A stretch of DNA of 64,000 bases from Microvirga lotononidis (GCF_034627025.1 NZ_CP141048.1:3820001-3884000); one strand, 5' to 3'. Counted from the stretch's first letter, positions 1-11,260 are shown. Program-made: numbers and translations. The notes: generated by a model from the sequence alone, not told the origin.

Positions 1-34
1 AGGGGTGCGCTCTAACCACCTGAGCTACAGGCCC
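1..34 (-). tRNA. tRNA-Ile, 5' part only (cut by window edge)
   Basis: Read on the minus strand, the first 34 bases give GGGCCTGTAGCTCAGGTGG followed by TTAGAGCGCACCCCT. This is the acceptor 5' strand, D arm and start of the anticodon stem typical of the tRNA-Ile(GAT) found between 16S and 23S rRNA genes. The anticodon lies outside the window, so the isoacceptor is inferred from position. It sits about 170 bases downstream of the 16S 3' end, as expected for a 16S-Ile-Ala-23S-5S operon running off the left edge. Confidence 0.88.
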
Positions 35-193
35 CAACCAAAGCGCGCGCTGAAGCAGCGCCAACGCCCCGGTCGATGTATCCGGATTGAGAAGAGAAGC
101 GAAGACGGCAGCGTCCCGCATAGCAGGGTCTGACTGACCCTAGTGTTCCAAGTGTTCCGATAGAAGCGGCATGACGCCACCTCGTAAGAGAAC

Positions 194-1687
<1,494 letters not shown>

Positions 1688-1860
1688 GAAGAATTTGATC
1701 TCGACTGTAGTCACTACGCAAATTGACAGAGTCCATCTCACTCCAGGTCGCCCTGAAGCGGTGTACTCACCAAAGCATAGAACTGGTCGATGTCTATCCA
1801 CCCGAACCCCAAAAGGTCCGGCGCAAGGACACCGCCGCCTACGCTTCTCTTCCCTCTCAA

Positions 1861-1875
1861 CAATGTCAAAGAACA
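1861..1875 (-). promoter_or_regulatory. boxA-like antitermination site in the rRNA leader
   Basis: On the minus strand the rRNA leader reads TGTTCTTTGACATTG, close to the E. coli boxA core TGCTCTTTAACA bound by NusB/NusE. It lies about 175 bases upstream of the 16S 5' end and downstream of the candidate promoter, the expected position. Assigned by resemblance only. Confidence 0.45.
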
Positions 1876-1930
1876 GAACCCCGAAAGGGCCTGGCGAAGG
1901 GTTCGTTCGAACCGCGCCGCCGATGACGCT

Positions 1931-1959
1931 GATCTAGTCCCTGGCCGCCGCCCTGTCAA
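1931..1959 (-). promoter_or_regulatory. candidate rRNA operon promoter
   Basis: On the minus strand a perfect -35 hexamer TTGACA (plus 1954-1959) is followed after exactly 17 bases by TAGATC (plus 1931-1936), a 3/6 match to the -10 consensus. It points toward the 16S gene about 245 bases away. The good -35, ideal spacing and location support it; the -10 is weak and other promoters may lie further upstream. Confidence 0.5.
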
Positions 1960-2599
1960 CCGCCTTCCTGAAAGTTTTTGCAAGCTTTCGTCGCGATCGG
2001 CAGAGATCTTCCATGGCCCTACCGAAGTAAAGGCCAAGCAACAGCCCCCGCAGAAACGCTGTCGTTTCTGCGCCGCCGCACCGGAATGCTGCAACACATC
2101 CCAGCCGTTGCTGGATAAGATCGGCGTCAGAGGAGCCGCCCGGCCGGCCCGATCCCTCGAACCGCCGACGCTCGTGACCCGGACCGGGCCGCGCCCGCTC
2201 CGCCCCACCCGGCAGCCCGCCGCCCCGGCCCCGACAAAGGGCCCGGATCCGCAGCAGCCGCCATCCTGGTGGAAATCACCCCCGCCAAGGCCACGCTCTC
2301 GCGAACACGCCCCGCCAGGGAGGCGCTCCTATAAACCCTCCACACCGTTTGGCAAGAGACATCTTCAAAGTCTCTCGTCGGGAAATGGGCAGTAGGGGAG
2401 GGGAGTGCCTTGGTGCCTCAGGGATATAGGGAGAGCCGGGCCGCTTTTGAAGGTGTGGGAACAAAGTTTCCGGCTGGGGACAAATCGCCCGCAGCCTGCC
2501 TCGTGTTCGCCTCCTAATCCTCTTTTTACCTTTGGCAGGCGTAATCGGAGAGAACCTCCTCTCGGGCTGACCGGGTCGGCCCCAACACCATAACAGACA
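1960..2599. other. Long intergenic region between rRNA promoter and ftsK
   Basis: About 640 bases separate the rRNA promoter from the ftsK start. Short reading frames occur on both strands, but they overlap one another, are rich in Arg/Pro as expected of chance GC-rich frames, and show no recognisable domain. The region must hold the ftsK promoter, but I could not pick one with confidence. I see no RNA gene or repeat. Confidence 0.5.
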
Positions 2600-5356
2600 A
2601 TGCATTTCAAACGACGGTCTCCGCCTTCCGCCGCCCACGGTTATGGCTCTCTCCCTCGGGACGACGAACAGAATTCCGGGTTCGCCGATCAAGGCCAGAA
2701 GGGCCCGTCTGTCGGGCTTCCGCAGGCTCCCGCGCCGGGAGGACGGCAGGCTTCATATCTCGAACCACACAGGCAGAATGGGCGCGGATCGATGAACGAG
2801 TTTGAGCGTGGGCGAGAGCCGTCGCGGCCGAGAACGGCGGAGGATCGGGCCCGTGTTGGGGACCGGACCTCGCGAGACAGGGGCCCCAACGGCGCTCCGC
2901 GCGGGGAGGTCTGGGAACAGTCGTTCTCCATGTCGCCGGAGGTCCGCTTCACGCGCACGCCTGAACGGGTGCTGAAAGAGCGCCGGATGCAGACGCCTGC
3001 TCAAGCGACGCCCGATGCTCTCGGCCGCCAGTCCAAGGAAATCGCGTCGGCCCGGGCTGCGGATCCTGCGCCGGCCGTCCAGGAAAGACTGCTTGCGTTG
3101 CAGAACAAGGCCGCGTCCCAGGAGGTTGGGAACGGCGCGCCGCGCGCCTTCACCCGCGCGCCTTCGCATGTGCCGGACCCGGCCAAGCGGGTGCCGCCCG
3201 TGCGGCCGCGTGCAGACGTATCTCAGCGGGCGCAGGTCGCGCCCGCTCCCGCGACTGCCGAGCCTGCTCCCACCCCGAAGGTCGTGACGCCGGCCGAAAC
3301 TCCGGCCAAGAGCAGCCCCGCTCCATTCGAGCTGTCTACCGTCCAGCAAACCTACAGCTTCATGTGGCAGCCAGGGACATATCTCCTGGATCCGACTCTG
3401 CCTGCTCCCGTGGAGCCGGTCCCGGCGGCGGCACCCGCGCCGATGCGCTCCGCCTCGGTCGCACCCGTTCGGGCCGAGCAGGAGAAGAATGTGCCGGTCG
3501 TGAAGAAAGCGGCGCCTCCGGCGGCGGCTAGGCCGCGTGTTCCGCCGGCTCCCCCTGCACCGCCGGTGGAACCCGAGATTCTGCCGTGGGAAGAGGATGA
3601 GGACGACGTTGAAGCCGAAGTCGACATGCACATGGAGCATGTCGATGACCTCGCAGGGGACGACGATGTCATCGAGGGGCCGACGCGGCGTGCTGCAGTC
3701 GTCGCGCCGAAGCCGCGCCTCACCGCCAATCCGCCCGTTCCCGCTGCCGCCAATGACAGCTTCCGTCGTGAGGGCCGCGACAATTATGCCTCGGTGTCGA
3801 TCGGCGTCTCTGCGCCCGTAAGAGCCTCGTTCGAGTTCGAGCTCCCGGCTCTGGAACTTCTGGCCGAGCCGAAGATCTGGGACAGTGCCGAAGTGCCGGT
3901 CGAAGTGCTGCAGGAGAATGCGGCGACCCTCGAGAACGTGCTGTGGGACTTCAACGTCAAGGGCGAGATCATCAACGTCCGGCCCGGACCTGTTGTGACG
4001 TTGTACGAGTTGGAGCCGGCGCCTGGGACGAAGTCGTCGCGGGTGATCTCGCTGGCGGACGACATCGCCCGCTCGATGAGCGCGGTCTCGGCCCGCGTCG
4101 CCGTGGTCCAGGGCCGCAACGCCATCGGCATCGAGCTGCCCAACCACAAGCGCGAGACCGTGTACCTGCGCGAGCTGCTTGCCTCCCAGGACTTCGAGAC
4201 CTCGAAGCAGAAGCTCGCCCTGTGCCTGGGCAAGACCATCGGCGGCGAGCCGGTGATCGCCGATCTCGCCCGCATGCCGCACCTGCTGGTGGCCGGCACC
4301 ACCGGCTCGGGCAAGTCGGTGGCGATCAACACCATGATCCTGTCCCTGGTCTACCGGCTCTCGCCCGCCGAGTGCCGCCTGATCATGGTCGACCCGAAGA
4401 TGCTCGAGCTGTCCGTCTATGACGGCATTCCCCATCTGCTCACCCCGGTGGTCACCGACCCGAAGAAGGCGGTCGTGGCGCTCAAATGGGCGGTGCGCGA
4501 GATGGAGGACCGCTACCGCAAGATGTCGAAGCTCGGCGTGCGCAACATCGACGGCTTCAACGCCCGCGTGGTCGAGGCCAAGGCGCGCGGCGAGACCATC
4601 ACCCGCACGGTGCAGACCGGCTTCGACCGCGAGACCGGCGAGGCGGTGTACGAGGACGAGGTGATGGATCTCGATGCCTTGCCCTACATCGTGGTGATCG
4701 TCGACGAGATGGCCGACCTGATGATGGTGGCCGGCAAGGAGATCGAGGGCGCGATCCAGCGCCTGGCCCAGATGGCGCGCGCCGCCGGCATCCACGTGAT
4801 CCTGGCCACCCAGCGTCCGTCGGTCGACGTGATCACCGGCACGATCAAGGCGAACTTCCCGACCCGGATCTCGTTCCAGGTGACCTCGAAGATCGACAGC
4901 CGCACGATCCTGGGCGAGATGGGCGCCGAGCAGCTCTTGGGCCAGGGCGACATGCTGTACATGGCCGGCGGCGGGCGGATCACCCGCGTGCACGGGCCGT
5001 TCTGCTCGGACGAGGAGGTGGAGAAGGTGGTGGCGCATCTGAAGCGCCAGGGCCGGCCGCAGTACCTGGAGGCGGTCACGGCCGAGGAGGACGAGGGCGG
5101 CGGGGCCGGCGCCGATGCGCCGGTGTTCGACCAGGGCGAGTTCGGGGCGCCGGGCGGGGATCTGTACGACCAGGCGGTGGCGGTGGTGCTGCGCGACAAG
5201 AAGGCGTCGACGAGCTACATCCAGCGCCGGCTGCAGATCGGCTACAACCGCGCCGCCTCCCTGATGGAGCGCATGGAAAACGAGGGCATCGTCGGCCCCG
5301 CAAACCATGCCGGTAAACGCGAGATTCTGATCAACCATCTCGACATGGACGATTGA
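2600..5356 (+). CDS. ftsK: FtsK/SpoIIIE-type DNA translocase lacking membrane segments
   Basis: A 918-residue DNA translocase of the kind that pumps chromosome ends through the division septum and activates XerCD at dif. Residues 1 to about 400 are a low-complexity Pro/Ala/Arg/Glu-rich linker with no hydrophobic stretch, so the usual four membrane helices are absent. The motor follows, with Walker A GTTGSGKS near 566, Walker [10 protein letters not shown] near 697 and the [12 protein letters not shown] segment. The last 65 residues form the winged-helix gamma domain that reads polar KOPS sites ([17 protein letters not shown]). Many Rhizobiales carry two FtsK proteins; this would be the soluble-looking one. 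Third-codon GC rises sharply from about 4040 to 5260 compared with both flanks, suggesting conversion or recombination in the motor. ATG 2600 is used, but a later start in the linker cannot be excluded. Confidence 0.9.
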   Translation: MHFKRRSPPSAAHGYGSLPRDDEQNSGFADQGQKGPSVGLPQAPAPGGRQASYLEPHRQNGRGSMNEFERGREPSRPRTAEDRARVGDRTSRDRGPNGAPRGEVWEQSFSMSPEVRFTRTPERVLKERRMQTPAQATPDALGRQSKEIASARAADPAPAVQERLLALQNKAASQEVGNGAPRAFTRAPSHVPDPAKRVPPVRPRADVSQRAQVAPAPATAEPAPTPKVVTPAETPAKSSPAPFELSTVQQTYSFMWQPGTYLLDPTLPAPVEPVPAAAPAPMRSASVAPVRAEQEKNVPVVKKAAPPAAARPRVPPAPPAPPVEPEILPWEEDEDDVEAEVDMHMEHVDDLAGDDDVIEGPTRRAAVVAPKPRLTANPPVPAAANDSFRREGRDNYASVSIGVSAPVRASFEFELPALELLAEPKIWDSAEVPVEVLQENAATLENVLWDFNVKGEIINVRPGPVVTLYELEPAPGTKSSRVISLADDIARSMSAVSARVAVVQGRNAIGIELPNHKRETVYLRELLASQDFETSKQKLALCLGKTIGGEPVIADLARMPHLLVAGTTGSGKSVAINTMILSLVYRLSPAECRLIMVDPKMLELSVYDGIPHLLTPVVTDPKKAVVALKWAVREMEDRYRKMSKLGVRNIDGFNARVVEAKARGETITRTVQTGFDRETGEAVYEDEVMDLDALPYIVVIVDEMADLMMVAGKEIEGAIQRLAQMARAAGIHVILATQRPSVDVITGTIKANFPTRISFQVTSKIDSRTILGEMGAEQLLGQGDMLYMAGGGRITRVHGPFCSDEEVEKVVAHLKRQGRPQYLEAVTAEEDEGGGAGADAPVFDQGEFGAPGGDLYDQAVAVVLRDKKASTSYIQRRLQIGYNRAASLMERMENEGIVGPANHAGKREILINHLDMDD

Positions 5357-5381
5357 TCTCGCGCCCGAACTCCAACAATGG

Positions 5382-5410
5382 AAAAGGCGGCCCTTGCAGG
5401 CCGCCTTTCT
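5382..5410 (+). terminator. intrinsic terminator after ftsK
   Basis: AAAAGGCGGCC-CTTGCA-GGCCGCCTTTC forms a 7-bp GC stem (GGCGGCC/GGCCGCC) with a T-rich right flank and A-rich left flank. It lies between the convergent ftsK and the minus-strand lipoprotein gene, so it can serve both. Confidence 0.75.
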
Positions 5411-5432
5411 TCCCTTTGTGAGAGCGGTTGAA

Positions 5433-5852
5433 TTACTGGATGACCTGAACGACCGTCCGCGTCTGCGGATCGACCAGGACGGTCTGGTCGTTCACGATCG
5501 TATAGCTGTAGGGATTCCGGAGGCCGACGCTTTGCGGAACCGGATAGAGCCTGACCCGCGGCGGCAGAGGCTGGCCGACAGTCACTTCCTCCGCCACACG
5601 CATCGTGGGACGGCGCTGGGCGACGACATAGGTGTGGACTCGGTTCTGCTCCTCAGCAGTAAGAGCGCCGCCGACAGCGGCACCGGCGACGCCGCCGACC
5701 ACGGCGCCCACAGGCCCGCCGACGACGGCGCCCGTCAGGGCACCGCCCGCGGCTCCGGTGGCCGCGCCGGCTTCAGTGTTGCTCTGGCAGGCGGCCAGGG
5801 GAAGAGCCAGAAGAGTCAGGAGGGCGGCCGAGACTGGGAAGTAGTTGCGCAT
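5433..5852 (-). CDS. glycine-zipper lipoprotein (DUF1236-like C-terminus)
   Basis: A 139-residue predicted lipoprotein. The start at 5852 is chosen over the longer frame because it gives a clean signal (MRNYFPVSAALLTLLALPLAAC) ending in a lipobox with Cys at about 22, and is preceded by GAAAAGGAA. Residues 27-65 are a glycine zipper (GAATGAAGGALTGAVVGGPVG and continuing), a membrane-inserting helix-pair motif seen in envelope proteins. The C-terminal 60 residues (around VVAQRRPTMRVAEEVTVGQ) resemble the DUF1236 / RcnB-like beta fold of rhizobial envelope proteins. The function is not known; an envelope-stress or structural role is a guess. It is monocistronic and convergent with ftsK. Confidence 0.8.
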   Translation of the reverse strand: MRNYFPVSAALLTLLALPLAACQSNTEAGAATGAAGGALTGAVVGGPVGAVVGGVAGAAVGGALTAEEQNRVHTYVVAQRRPTMRVAEEVTVGQPLPPRVRLYPVPQSVGLRNPYSYTIVNDQTVLVDPQTRTVVQVIQ

Positions 5853-6028
5853 GACGGATTCCTTTTCCGATTGGCACCATGCGAACGCAGGAAAGCTTGG
5901 CCGGTTCCCTATCTTCCTAACGACGCACCTCAAACTTGAAAGGTGTGAGCAAGCCGGTCTTTTGTCCTTGCCGTTCCCGCCCTCAAATGCATCTGTCATG
6001 ACGGATAGGAGCAGGGCGGGAGGATAGG

Positions 6029-6787
6029 ATGGCTGAGCGTTCCAAGGTTGCGATCGTGACGGGAGCGGGAACGGGAGTCGGCAAGGCGATCACCGCCGGG
6101 CTCCTGAAAGCCGGCTACAGCGTCGTCATGGCGGGGCGGCGGCGGGATGCCCTCGAGGCGGCCGAGCGGGATATCGCGGCAGAACCTGGCTCGACGCTTC
6201 TCGTGCCGACCGATGTGACGGATCCGGCCTCCGTCGCGGCCCTGTTCGCCGCGACCAAACGGTCTTTCGGGAGGCTCGATCTTCTCGTCAACAATGCCGG
6301 AACGGGCTCGCCTGCCGTCCCCTTGGAGGATATCCCCTTCGAGCAGTGGCGGAAGGTGGTCGACACCAATCTGACGGGGACCTTCCTGTGCACGCAGGAG
6401 GCGTTCAGGATCATGAAGGATCAGGACCCGCAGGGCGGGCGGATCATCAATAACGGCTCCGTTTCCGCCTACGCTCCGCGCCCGTTGTCGGCTCCCTATA
6501 CGGCGACGAAGCACGCCGTGCTGGGGCTGACCAAGTCGACCGCCCTCGATGGGCGCGCCTATGACATCGCCTGCGGGCAGATCGACATCGGCAATGCAGC
6601 CACCGACATGACGACCAGGATGACGGAAGGTGTTCTGCAGCCCAACGGAACGCTGGCGCCCGAGCCCAGGATCGATCCCATGCACGTGGCGGATGCGGTG
6701 GTCTACATGGCCGGACTGCCTCTCGATGCGAATGTGCTCACCATGACCGTCATGGCGACCAAGATGCCGTTCGTCGGGCGAGGGTGA
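6029..6787 (+). CDS. short-chain dehydrogenase/reductase (SDR)
   Basis: A 252-residue classical SDR, an NAD(P)-dependent oxidoreductase. The cofactor motif [10 protein letters not shown] is at residues 11-20, the NNAG structural motif near 91, and the catalytic Ser...Tyr-x-x-x-Lys set is visible in NNGSVSAY...PYTATKHAV around 147-170. The ATG is preceded by GGGAGGATAG, a good ribosome-binding site. The substrate cannot be told from sequence, and the neighbours (lipoprotein, penicillin-binding protein) give no pathway clue. The length is usual for the family. Confidence 0.9.
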   Translation: MAERSKVAIVTGAGTGVGKAITAGLLKAGYSVVMAGRRRDALEAAERDIAAEPGSTLLVPTDVTDPASVAALFAATKRSFGRLDLLVNNAGTGSPAVPLEDIPFEQWRKVVDTNLTGTFLCTQEAFRIMKDQDPQGGRIINNGSVSAYAPRPLSAPYTATKHAVLGLTKSTALDGRAYDIACGQIDIGNAATDMTTRMTEGVLQPNGTLAPEPRIDPMHVADAVVYMAGLPLDANVLTMTVMATKMPFVGRG

Positions 6788-6978
6788 GACACATTGCCGT
6801 GAAAGGCACGCCCCCATCTGGGAAGTAAGCTGAACCGCCCCATCTCATGGAAATGGCCGGTCCCGGATCAGCCGCGATGGACGGCTTCCATTCAGCTTGT
6901 CCGGAGCAGAATGCGAGCCTCGGCAGGTCGTGCCGGTTGTCTTCCCATGGAGTTTAAGTTCCCGATGACGGCGGCGGA

Positions 6979-9873
6979 ATGAGCGCGATTCTCGTCAAGA
7001 TCTTTGCAACGGCCCTGACATTGAGTCAGGTTCTCGTCGATCCTGCGACCGTCAAGACGAGCTTCGATCCCGCGCGGGACCAGGAGCAGGTCTCGCAGAT
7101 CCTGAAGGACGGCTGCACCCACATGCGGCGCGCCTTCGATATCGAGGACATCAATCTCGATGATCTGATCGCGACGGCCATGGACGATCCGCAGGCCATC
7201 GCGGGCGAGCTGAAGGTGCTGCAGGGCCTGAGTTTCAACGACTTGCAGGCGAGCTACCGCCAGTTCTGCAAGGACGAGAAGGTCGAGCCGTCGCCGGTCG
7301 ATCTGAGCGAGGTGATCTCATACTACAATGCGGCCGTCGCCGGGCTTCCCGATGCCGGGAAGCTGAAGGGCCTGAAGCTTCCGGGCGTCAGCGTGATCCT
7401 GGATGGAAGCGGCAAGCGCTTCGCTGAAGTCTATGAACCCGATCACCGGCGCATCTGGGTTCCTTTGTCGGACATTCCGAAAAGCGTGCAGCAGGCCTTC
7501 GTGTCGGCTGAGGACAAGCGCTTCTATCAGCATAAGGGTGTCGACGAGCGTGGAGTGATCCGCGCCTTCATGGGCAACCTGACGAATCCCGGGCGGCCCG
7601 CGGGCGGTTCCACGATCACCCAGCAGGTGGCGAAAAATCTCCTCGTCGGCGACGATGTCACTTACGATCGCAAGATGCGCGAAATGATTGTCGCCTCGCG
7701 GATCGAGCGCGTCCTCAGCAAGGCCGAGATTCTCGAAATCTATCTCAATTCCATCTATCTCGGCCGCTCCTCCTGGGGCATCGAGATGGCGGCCCAGAGC
7801 TATTTCGGGAAGAGCGCCAAGGCATTGTCCGTTTCCGAAGGGGCGCTCCTCGCAGGGCTGACGAAAGGCCCGAACTATTACAATCCCGACACGAAGCCGG
7901 ATCGCGCCCAGGAACGCATGGCCTACGTCCTGAGCCGCATGCAGGACGATGGATTTCTGAAGCCCGATCAGGTGCAGCAGGCGATCGCATCTCTGCCGGC
8001 GCGGGTGCCGTTCGAACGCATCCGGCGAAACACGGGATTCTACTTCGTCGATCACGTGAACCGGGACGCCCGGACGCTTGCCGATATCGAGAAGCTGAGC
8101 GCCGGCGGCTACACGGTGCGGACCACCATCAGCCCTGTCCTGCAGGAGGCCACCGAAGCCGCTTTGCAGGAAGGTCTTGCCCGCTATGAACTGAGCGTCG
8201 GGCGGCAACGCTACCAGGGTGCCGAGGCCAATCTTACGCAGGCCGTCAAATCGCTCGAAGCCACGACGGGCAATTCTCCATCCTGGAAGCGCGCATTGGA
8301 GGCTGTACGGCTGCCCCTCTATGACGTGCATTGGCCCGCGGCCGTCGTCGTCGAGAAGGGAAGGGATCGGAAAACGGGCGCCAACGTCCTGCGGGTCGGC
8401 CTCGCGGATGGCCGCGTTCTGCCGTTGAGCGCCTGGGAAGCGGCGAGAAGAGACCTCAAGCTCTACGACGTGGTGCGCGTCCAGGTGATCGAGCAGAAGG
8501 GCAAGGGCGCGGTTCGTGCCGATCTTCGGACGCCTCCCGCCGTTCAGGGCGGTGCGGTCGTTCTGGAGAACAGGACCGGTCGGATCCTCGCCATGACGGG
8601 CGGTTTCTCCTATCCGTTGAGCCAGCTCAACCGGGCCACGCAGGCGCAGCGACAGCCGGGCTCGGCGTTCAAGCCCTTGACCTATCTCGCTGCTTTGTCG
8701 AAGGGGCTGCAGCCCAACACGCTGGTCTGGGATGCACCGGTGACGCTGCCGCCCGTGGGCGGAGGGGCGAATGCGGGCGCTGGCGATTCCTGGAGCCCGA
8801 AGAACTTCGACGGCGGCCGTTCCGGCATCGTGACTCTGCGTCGGGCGCTCGAAAACTCCAAGAATCTCGTGACGGCGCGCCTGCTCGACGGCGGCATCGA
8901 GGCCACGCCGGAGCAGAGCCTGAAGCGCGTGTGCGAGCTCGCGCTCGAAGCGCAGCTCTATCTGGAATGCTCGCCGTATTATCCGTTCGTCCTGGGAGCG
9001 CAGCCGGTGCGGATCCTCGATCTGGCCGCCTTCTACGCGGCGGTCGCCAATGAGGGCGCAATGCCGGTGCCGCATGCCATCGAGAGCGTGGAACAGGATG
9101 GGCGCCCGGTCTACAGCCGCAAAGCCAACGCGCTCGCCCGGCTCGGCTCCGCCGACGCTGTCGCCTTCTATCAGTTGAAGACCATGTTGCAGGGCGTGCT
9201 GGAACGTGGGACCGCCCGCTCGCTCAAGGCGCTGGCGCCTTATGCCGGGGGTAAGACGGGAACGTCGGACAACGAGAACGACGCCTGGTTCGTCGGGTTC
9301 ACCAACGACGTCACCATTGCCGTGTGGGTGGGGCATGACAATGCCGACGGCAAGCGCCGGACGCTCGGCCGCGGGCAGACCGGCGGCAAGGTGGCGGCTC
9401 CCATCTTTCAATCCATTCTCCAGGCCGCCTGGGACAACCACGTGCCGAAGGCGCCGCTCAGCCCGCCTTCGCCTCAGACGGCCAAGCAGATGATTGCCCT
9501 TCCGATCGACCTCAACACCGGCGACAGGCTGACCGACGGGCAGGGCAAGGGCTTCACGGAGCATTTCCGGCTCAGCTGGTTCGGGCGCTTGAACGAGACG
9601 CAGTACCGTCTCGTGCCGCAATCGGAAGTGTATGCCTTCCGTAATCCCGATCCGTGGAGCGACGGCGAGGAGAGAGGCGGGCCGGATTATTACGAGGATG
9701 GTCCATACGCGCAGGGACCGGGCTGGCTGGAGAGCCTGCGCCAGTCCGCTCCGCCGTCCCGCCGTCAGGCCGAGCCCGAGCGGGGCTTCCGCTGGTGGTG
9801 GGAGGACGATGCACCGCAACGCCCCCGAAGGGTGGACCCGGATTACTTCTGGCGCAACGGACAGGTTTACTGA
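6979..9873 (+). CDS. class A penicillin-binding protein (bifunctional transglycosylase/transpeptidase)
   Basis: A 964-residue peptidoglycan synthase of the PBP1a/MrcA class. It polymerises lipid II and cross-links the stem peptides in the periplasm. The GT51 motifs SAEDKRFYQHKG (Glu 178) and GGSTITQQVAKN (near 210) are intact. The transpeptidase domain has the active-site SxxK as SAFK near 562, SxN as SKN, and KTG near 758. The N-terminus is unusual: only a short hydrophobic stretch (residues 3-20) followed by about 100 residues that are not a typical PBP anchor. The C-terminal 90 residues are Pro/Arg/Trp-rich and acidic. Its stop codon overlaps the start of the next gene (TGATG), indicating translational coupling to that exported protein. 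Confidence 0.92.
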   Translation: MSAILVKIFATALTLSQVLVDPATVKTSFDPARDQEQVSQILKDGCTHMRRAFDIEDINLDDLIATAMDDPQAIAGELKVLQGLSFNDLQASYRQFCKDEKVEPSPVDLSEVISYYNAAVAGLPDAGKLKGLKLPGVSVILDGSGKRFAEVYEPDHRRIWVPLSDIPKSVQQAFVSAEDKRFYQHKGVDERGVIRAFMGNLTNPGRPAGGSTITQQVAKNLLVGDDVTYDRKMREMIVASRIERVLSKAEILEIYLNSIYLGRSSWGIEMAAQSYFGKSAKALSVSEGALLAGLTKGPNYYNPDTKPDRAQERMAYVLSRMQDDGFLKPDQVQQAIASLPARVPFERIRRNTGFYFVDHVNRDARTLADIEKLSAGGYTVRTTISPVLQEATEAALQEGLARYELSVGRQRYQGAEANLTQAVKSLEATTGNSPSWKRALEAVRLPLYDVHWPAAVVVEKGRDRKTGANVLRVGLADGRVLPLSAWEAARRDLKLYDVVRVQVIEQKGKGAVRADLRTPPAVQGGAVVLENRTGRILAMTGGFSYPLSQLNRATQAQRQPGSAFKPLTYLAALSKGLQPNTLVWDAPVTLPPVGGGANAGAGDSWSPKNFDGGRSGIVTLRRALENSKNLVTARLLDGGIEATPEQSLKRVCELALEAQLYLECSPYYPFVLGAQPVRILDLAAFYAAVANEGAMPVPHAIESVEQDGRPVYSRKANALARLGSADAVAFYQLKTMLQGVLERGTARSLKALAPYAGGKTGTSDNENDAWFVGFTNDVTIAVWVGHDNADGKRRTLGRGQTGGKVAAPIFQSILQAAWDNHVPKAPLSPPSPQTAKQMIALPIDLNTGDRLTDGQGKGFTEHFRLSWFGRLNETQYRLVPQSEVYAFRNPDPWSDGEERGGPDYYEDGPYAQGPGWLESLRQSAPPSRRQAEPERGFRWWWEDDAPQRPRRVDPDYFWRNGQVY

Positions 9874-10913
9874 TGATATCGATAAAGCCTTTCGGACTGG
9901 CTCTGGCCGTCCTGGCCACTCTTGTTGCCTCGGCGGGCGCGCTGGAAGCGCAGGGCTTCAAGATCGACGAGGTCGCGTCCGTGACGACGGTGGCGCCGGC
10001 TAGGCTGAAGCCCGGGATCATCCTCTTCAGCGATCATCGGGACGACAAGCTGGCCGATGCCGGGACGGGCCTGATGCGGTTCGAGGACTGGGCGCGCGAG
10101 AGACCCCTGCAGAAGCGGCTCCTGAGCCCCTATCCGGATTACGTCGAACCGACCATTACGATCTCGGTCCACGGCATCCCGAAAGCCTATACCGAGAAGC
10201 TCCACATGTACGTGGTGGAGGCGCGGTTCCTGATCGACAAGGCGCCCGACGCCATCGATCTCAAGCGCTACACGCAGGTCGAGGTGCTCGAAAAGATCGA
10301 TCCCGCCATCAAGCATCGCCGCATCACGGCGGATCAGGCCGCTCCGCAGGCGGACCCGGAGAGCGCCTATCAGCGCCATCCGAACCGGCGTTGGTGCGAG
10401 CCGGAGGGAAGCCTGTGCATCGAGTCCCGCTATCCGCTGGAAGGCAAGCTCCCGGTCGGCATCCGGCTTGCCAACAAGCTGGAGGAGGGCGGTAAGAAAA
10501 TCTCCGAGTTCATGGATTTCCAGACGGAGATCCGTACGCTTCCGCCTGAGGAGATCGAACGGGCTGGCTATGCCAAGCTCACCGGCCTGGACGCTCCGGT
10601 AGCCGGGGTGCTGGAACAGACGATCTTCCACGTGAATCAGGTCATGCAGTTCGGGAAGCTGGTGGCTGTCCTGCAGCCCTATCCCGGCGAGACGGGCAAG
10701 ACGGTCGTGACCATGTTCATGACCCTTGGGGTCGAGACCGACGTCCTGGAGCGCAAGAAGGAATTCGAGAACGTTCCCGTGCTCAGGAACCTCATTCCTG
10801 CGCAGGTTCTGATGGGCAAAAGTTCGTTCAACTCCGGCAGCTCCATCAGTGCCGGGCTTCCCGATTACGTCCGCAACCGCATCCGCGCCATCGCCGGGCA
10901 GTTGGAGCAATAA
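9873..10913 (+). CDS. exported protein of unknown function, coupled to the PBP gene
   Basis: A 346-residue protein starting at the ATG within the TGATG overlap with the upstream penicillin-binding protein. Residues 1-25 (SIKPFGLALAVLATLVASAGA) form a signal peptide ending in an AxA-type site, so it is likely periplasmic. The mature part has mixed alpha/beta character with segments such as ISVHGIPKAYTEK and WCEPEGSLCIESRYPLEG, the latter holding two cysteines that may form a disulphide. I do not recognise a domain. Coupling to a class A PBP suggests a partner or regulator of cell-wall synthesis, but that is inference from position only. Confidence 0.85.
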   Translation: MISIKPFGLALAVLATLVASAGALEAQGFKIDEVASVTTVAPARLKPGIILFSDHRDDKLADAGTGLMRFEDWARERPLQKRLLSPYPDYVEPTITISVHGIPKAYTEKLHMYVVEARFLIDKAPDAIDLKRYTQVEVLEKIDPAIKHRRITADQAAPQADPESAYQRHPNRRWCEPEGSLCIESRYPLEGKLPVGIRLANKLEEGGKKISEFMDFQTEIRTLPPEEIERAGYAKLTGLDAPVAGVLEQTIFHVNQVMQFGKLVAVLQPYPGETGKTVVTMFMTLGVETDVLERKKEFENVPVLRNLIPAQVLMGKSSFNSGSSISAGLPDYVRNRIRAIAGQLEQ

Positions 10914-10936
10914 ATGCAGTGATATGCAGACGAAAA

Positions 10937-10966
10937 AGCCCCGTTCCAGTTAGGCCGAACGGGGCT
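10937..10966 (-). terminator. intrinsic terminator, minus-strand reading
   Basis: AGCCCCGTTC (10937-10946) pairs with GAACGGGGCT (10957-10966). The plus strand has AAAAA just left of the stem and no T-run on the right, so the hairpin is a proper terminator for a minus-strand transcript. It lies at the 3' end of the candidate small ORF at 10950-11081, whose stop codon falls in the loop. Confidence 0.65.
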
Positions 10967-11081
10967 GCTGAGTGTGCGGAGGCGACAAGGGGTTGCGGGG
11001 AATGGTGCCTCCGTACCAGATCAAGCGTTCAGCTTGATCAATGTTCCTTGGAAAACGTCGTTTCCGAACCTTGGCAAGCAT
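10950..11081 (-). CDS. candidate small protein, 43 aa
   Basis: A possible 43-residue basic protein (MLAKVRKRRFPRNIDQAERL, then IWYGGTIPRNPLSPPH and a short tail). The ATG is preceded by AAGGAAATTTG, an acceptable ribosome-binding site, and the frame ends inside the loop of a minus-strand terminator, which is good evidence that a minus-strand transcript exists. There is no known domain. The region also folds into several short hairpins, so an RNA gene instead of a protein is an alternative. Low confidence. Confidence 0.35.
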   Translation of the reverse strand: MLAKVRKRRFPRNIDQAERLIWYGGTIPRNPLSPPHTQQPRSA

Positions 11082-11226
11082 CAAATTTCCTTGATTGCGC
11101 CACGTTCGAAGACCTCCCTCACCCTCTGGATCACTGATGACAGGTGTGGTGGAACGCCGCACAGGAGTAACAATCGCCTTCCGAGGTTGTTGGGGCCGGC
11201 AGTCAGCGTTTCTTCCTCCCGAACTT

Positions 11227-11260
11227 GCCTTCCCTGGTCCTGCCAGGGAAGGCTTTTTTT
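11227..11260 (+). terminator. strong intrinsic terminator with no assigned gene
   Basis: GCCTTCCCTGG-TCCTG... pairs with CCAGGGAAGGC (11243-11253) and is followed by seven T residues, a textbook plus-strand terminator. The nearest upstream plus-strand gene ends at 10913, more than 300 bases away behind another hairpin. The terminator therefore ends an unannotated transcript in 10970-11225 or an attenuated leader of the glyoxalase gene at 11406. Confidence 0.8.

Noticed and set aside
1790..2395. 201-codon plus-strand frame upstream of ftsK
   Set aside because: It overlaps the rRNA leader and promoter and has Pro/Arg-rich random composition.
2753..5338. Very long minus-strand frame (861 codons) across ftsK
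   Set aside because: It is the shadow of a GC-rich coding strand; it is rich in His/Arg/Asp/Gly runs and has no domain, whereas the plus strand encodes an obvious FtsK motor.
6947..6982. 11-codon leader peptide overlapping the PBP start by ATGA
   Set aside because: Too short to support without expression data, no ribosome-binding site of note; overlap may be chance.
7318..9819. Minus-strand frame of 833 codons across the penicillin-binding protein gene
   Set aside because: Antisense shadow; composition is atypical and all PBP motifs are on the plus strand.
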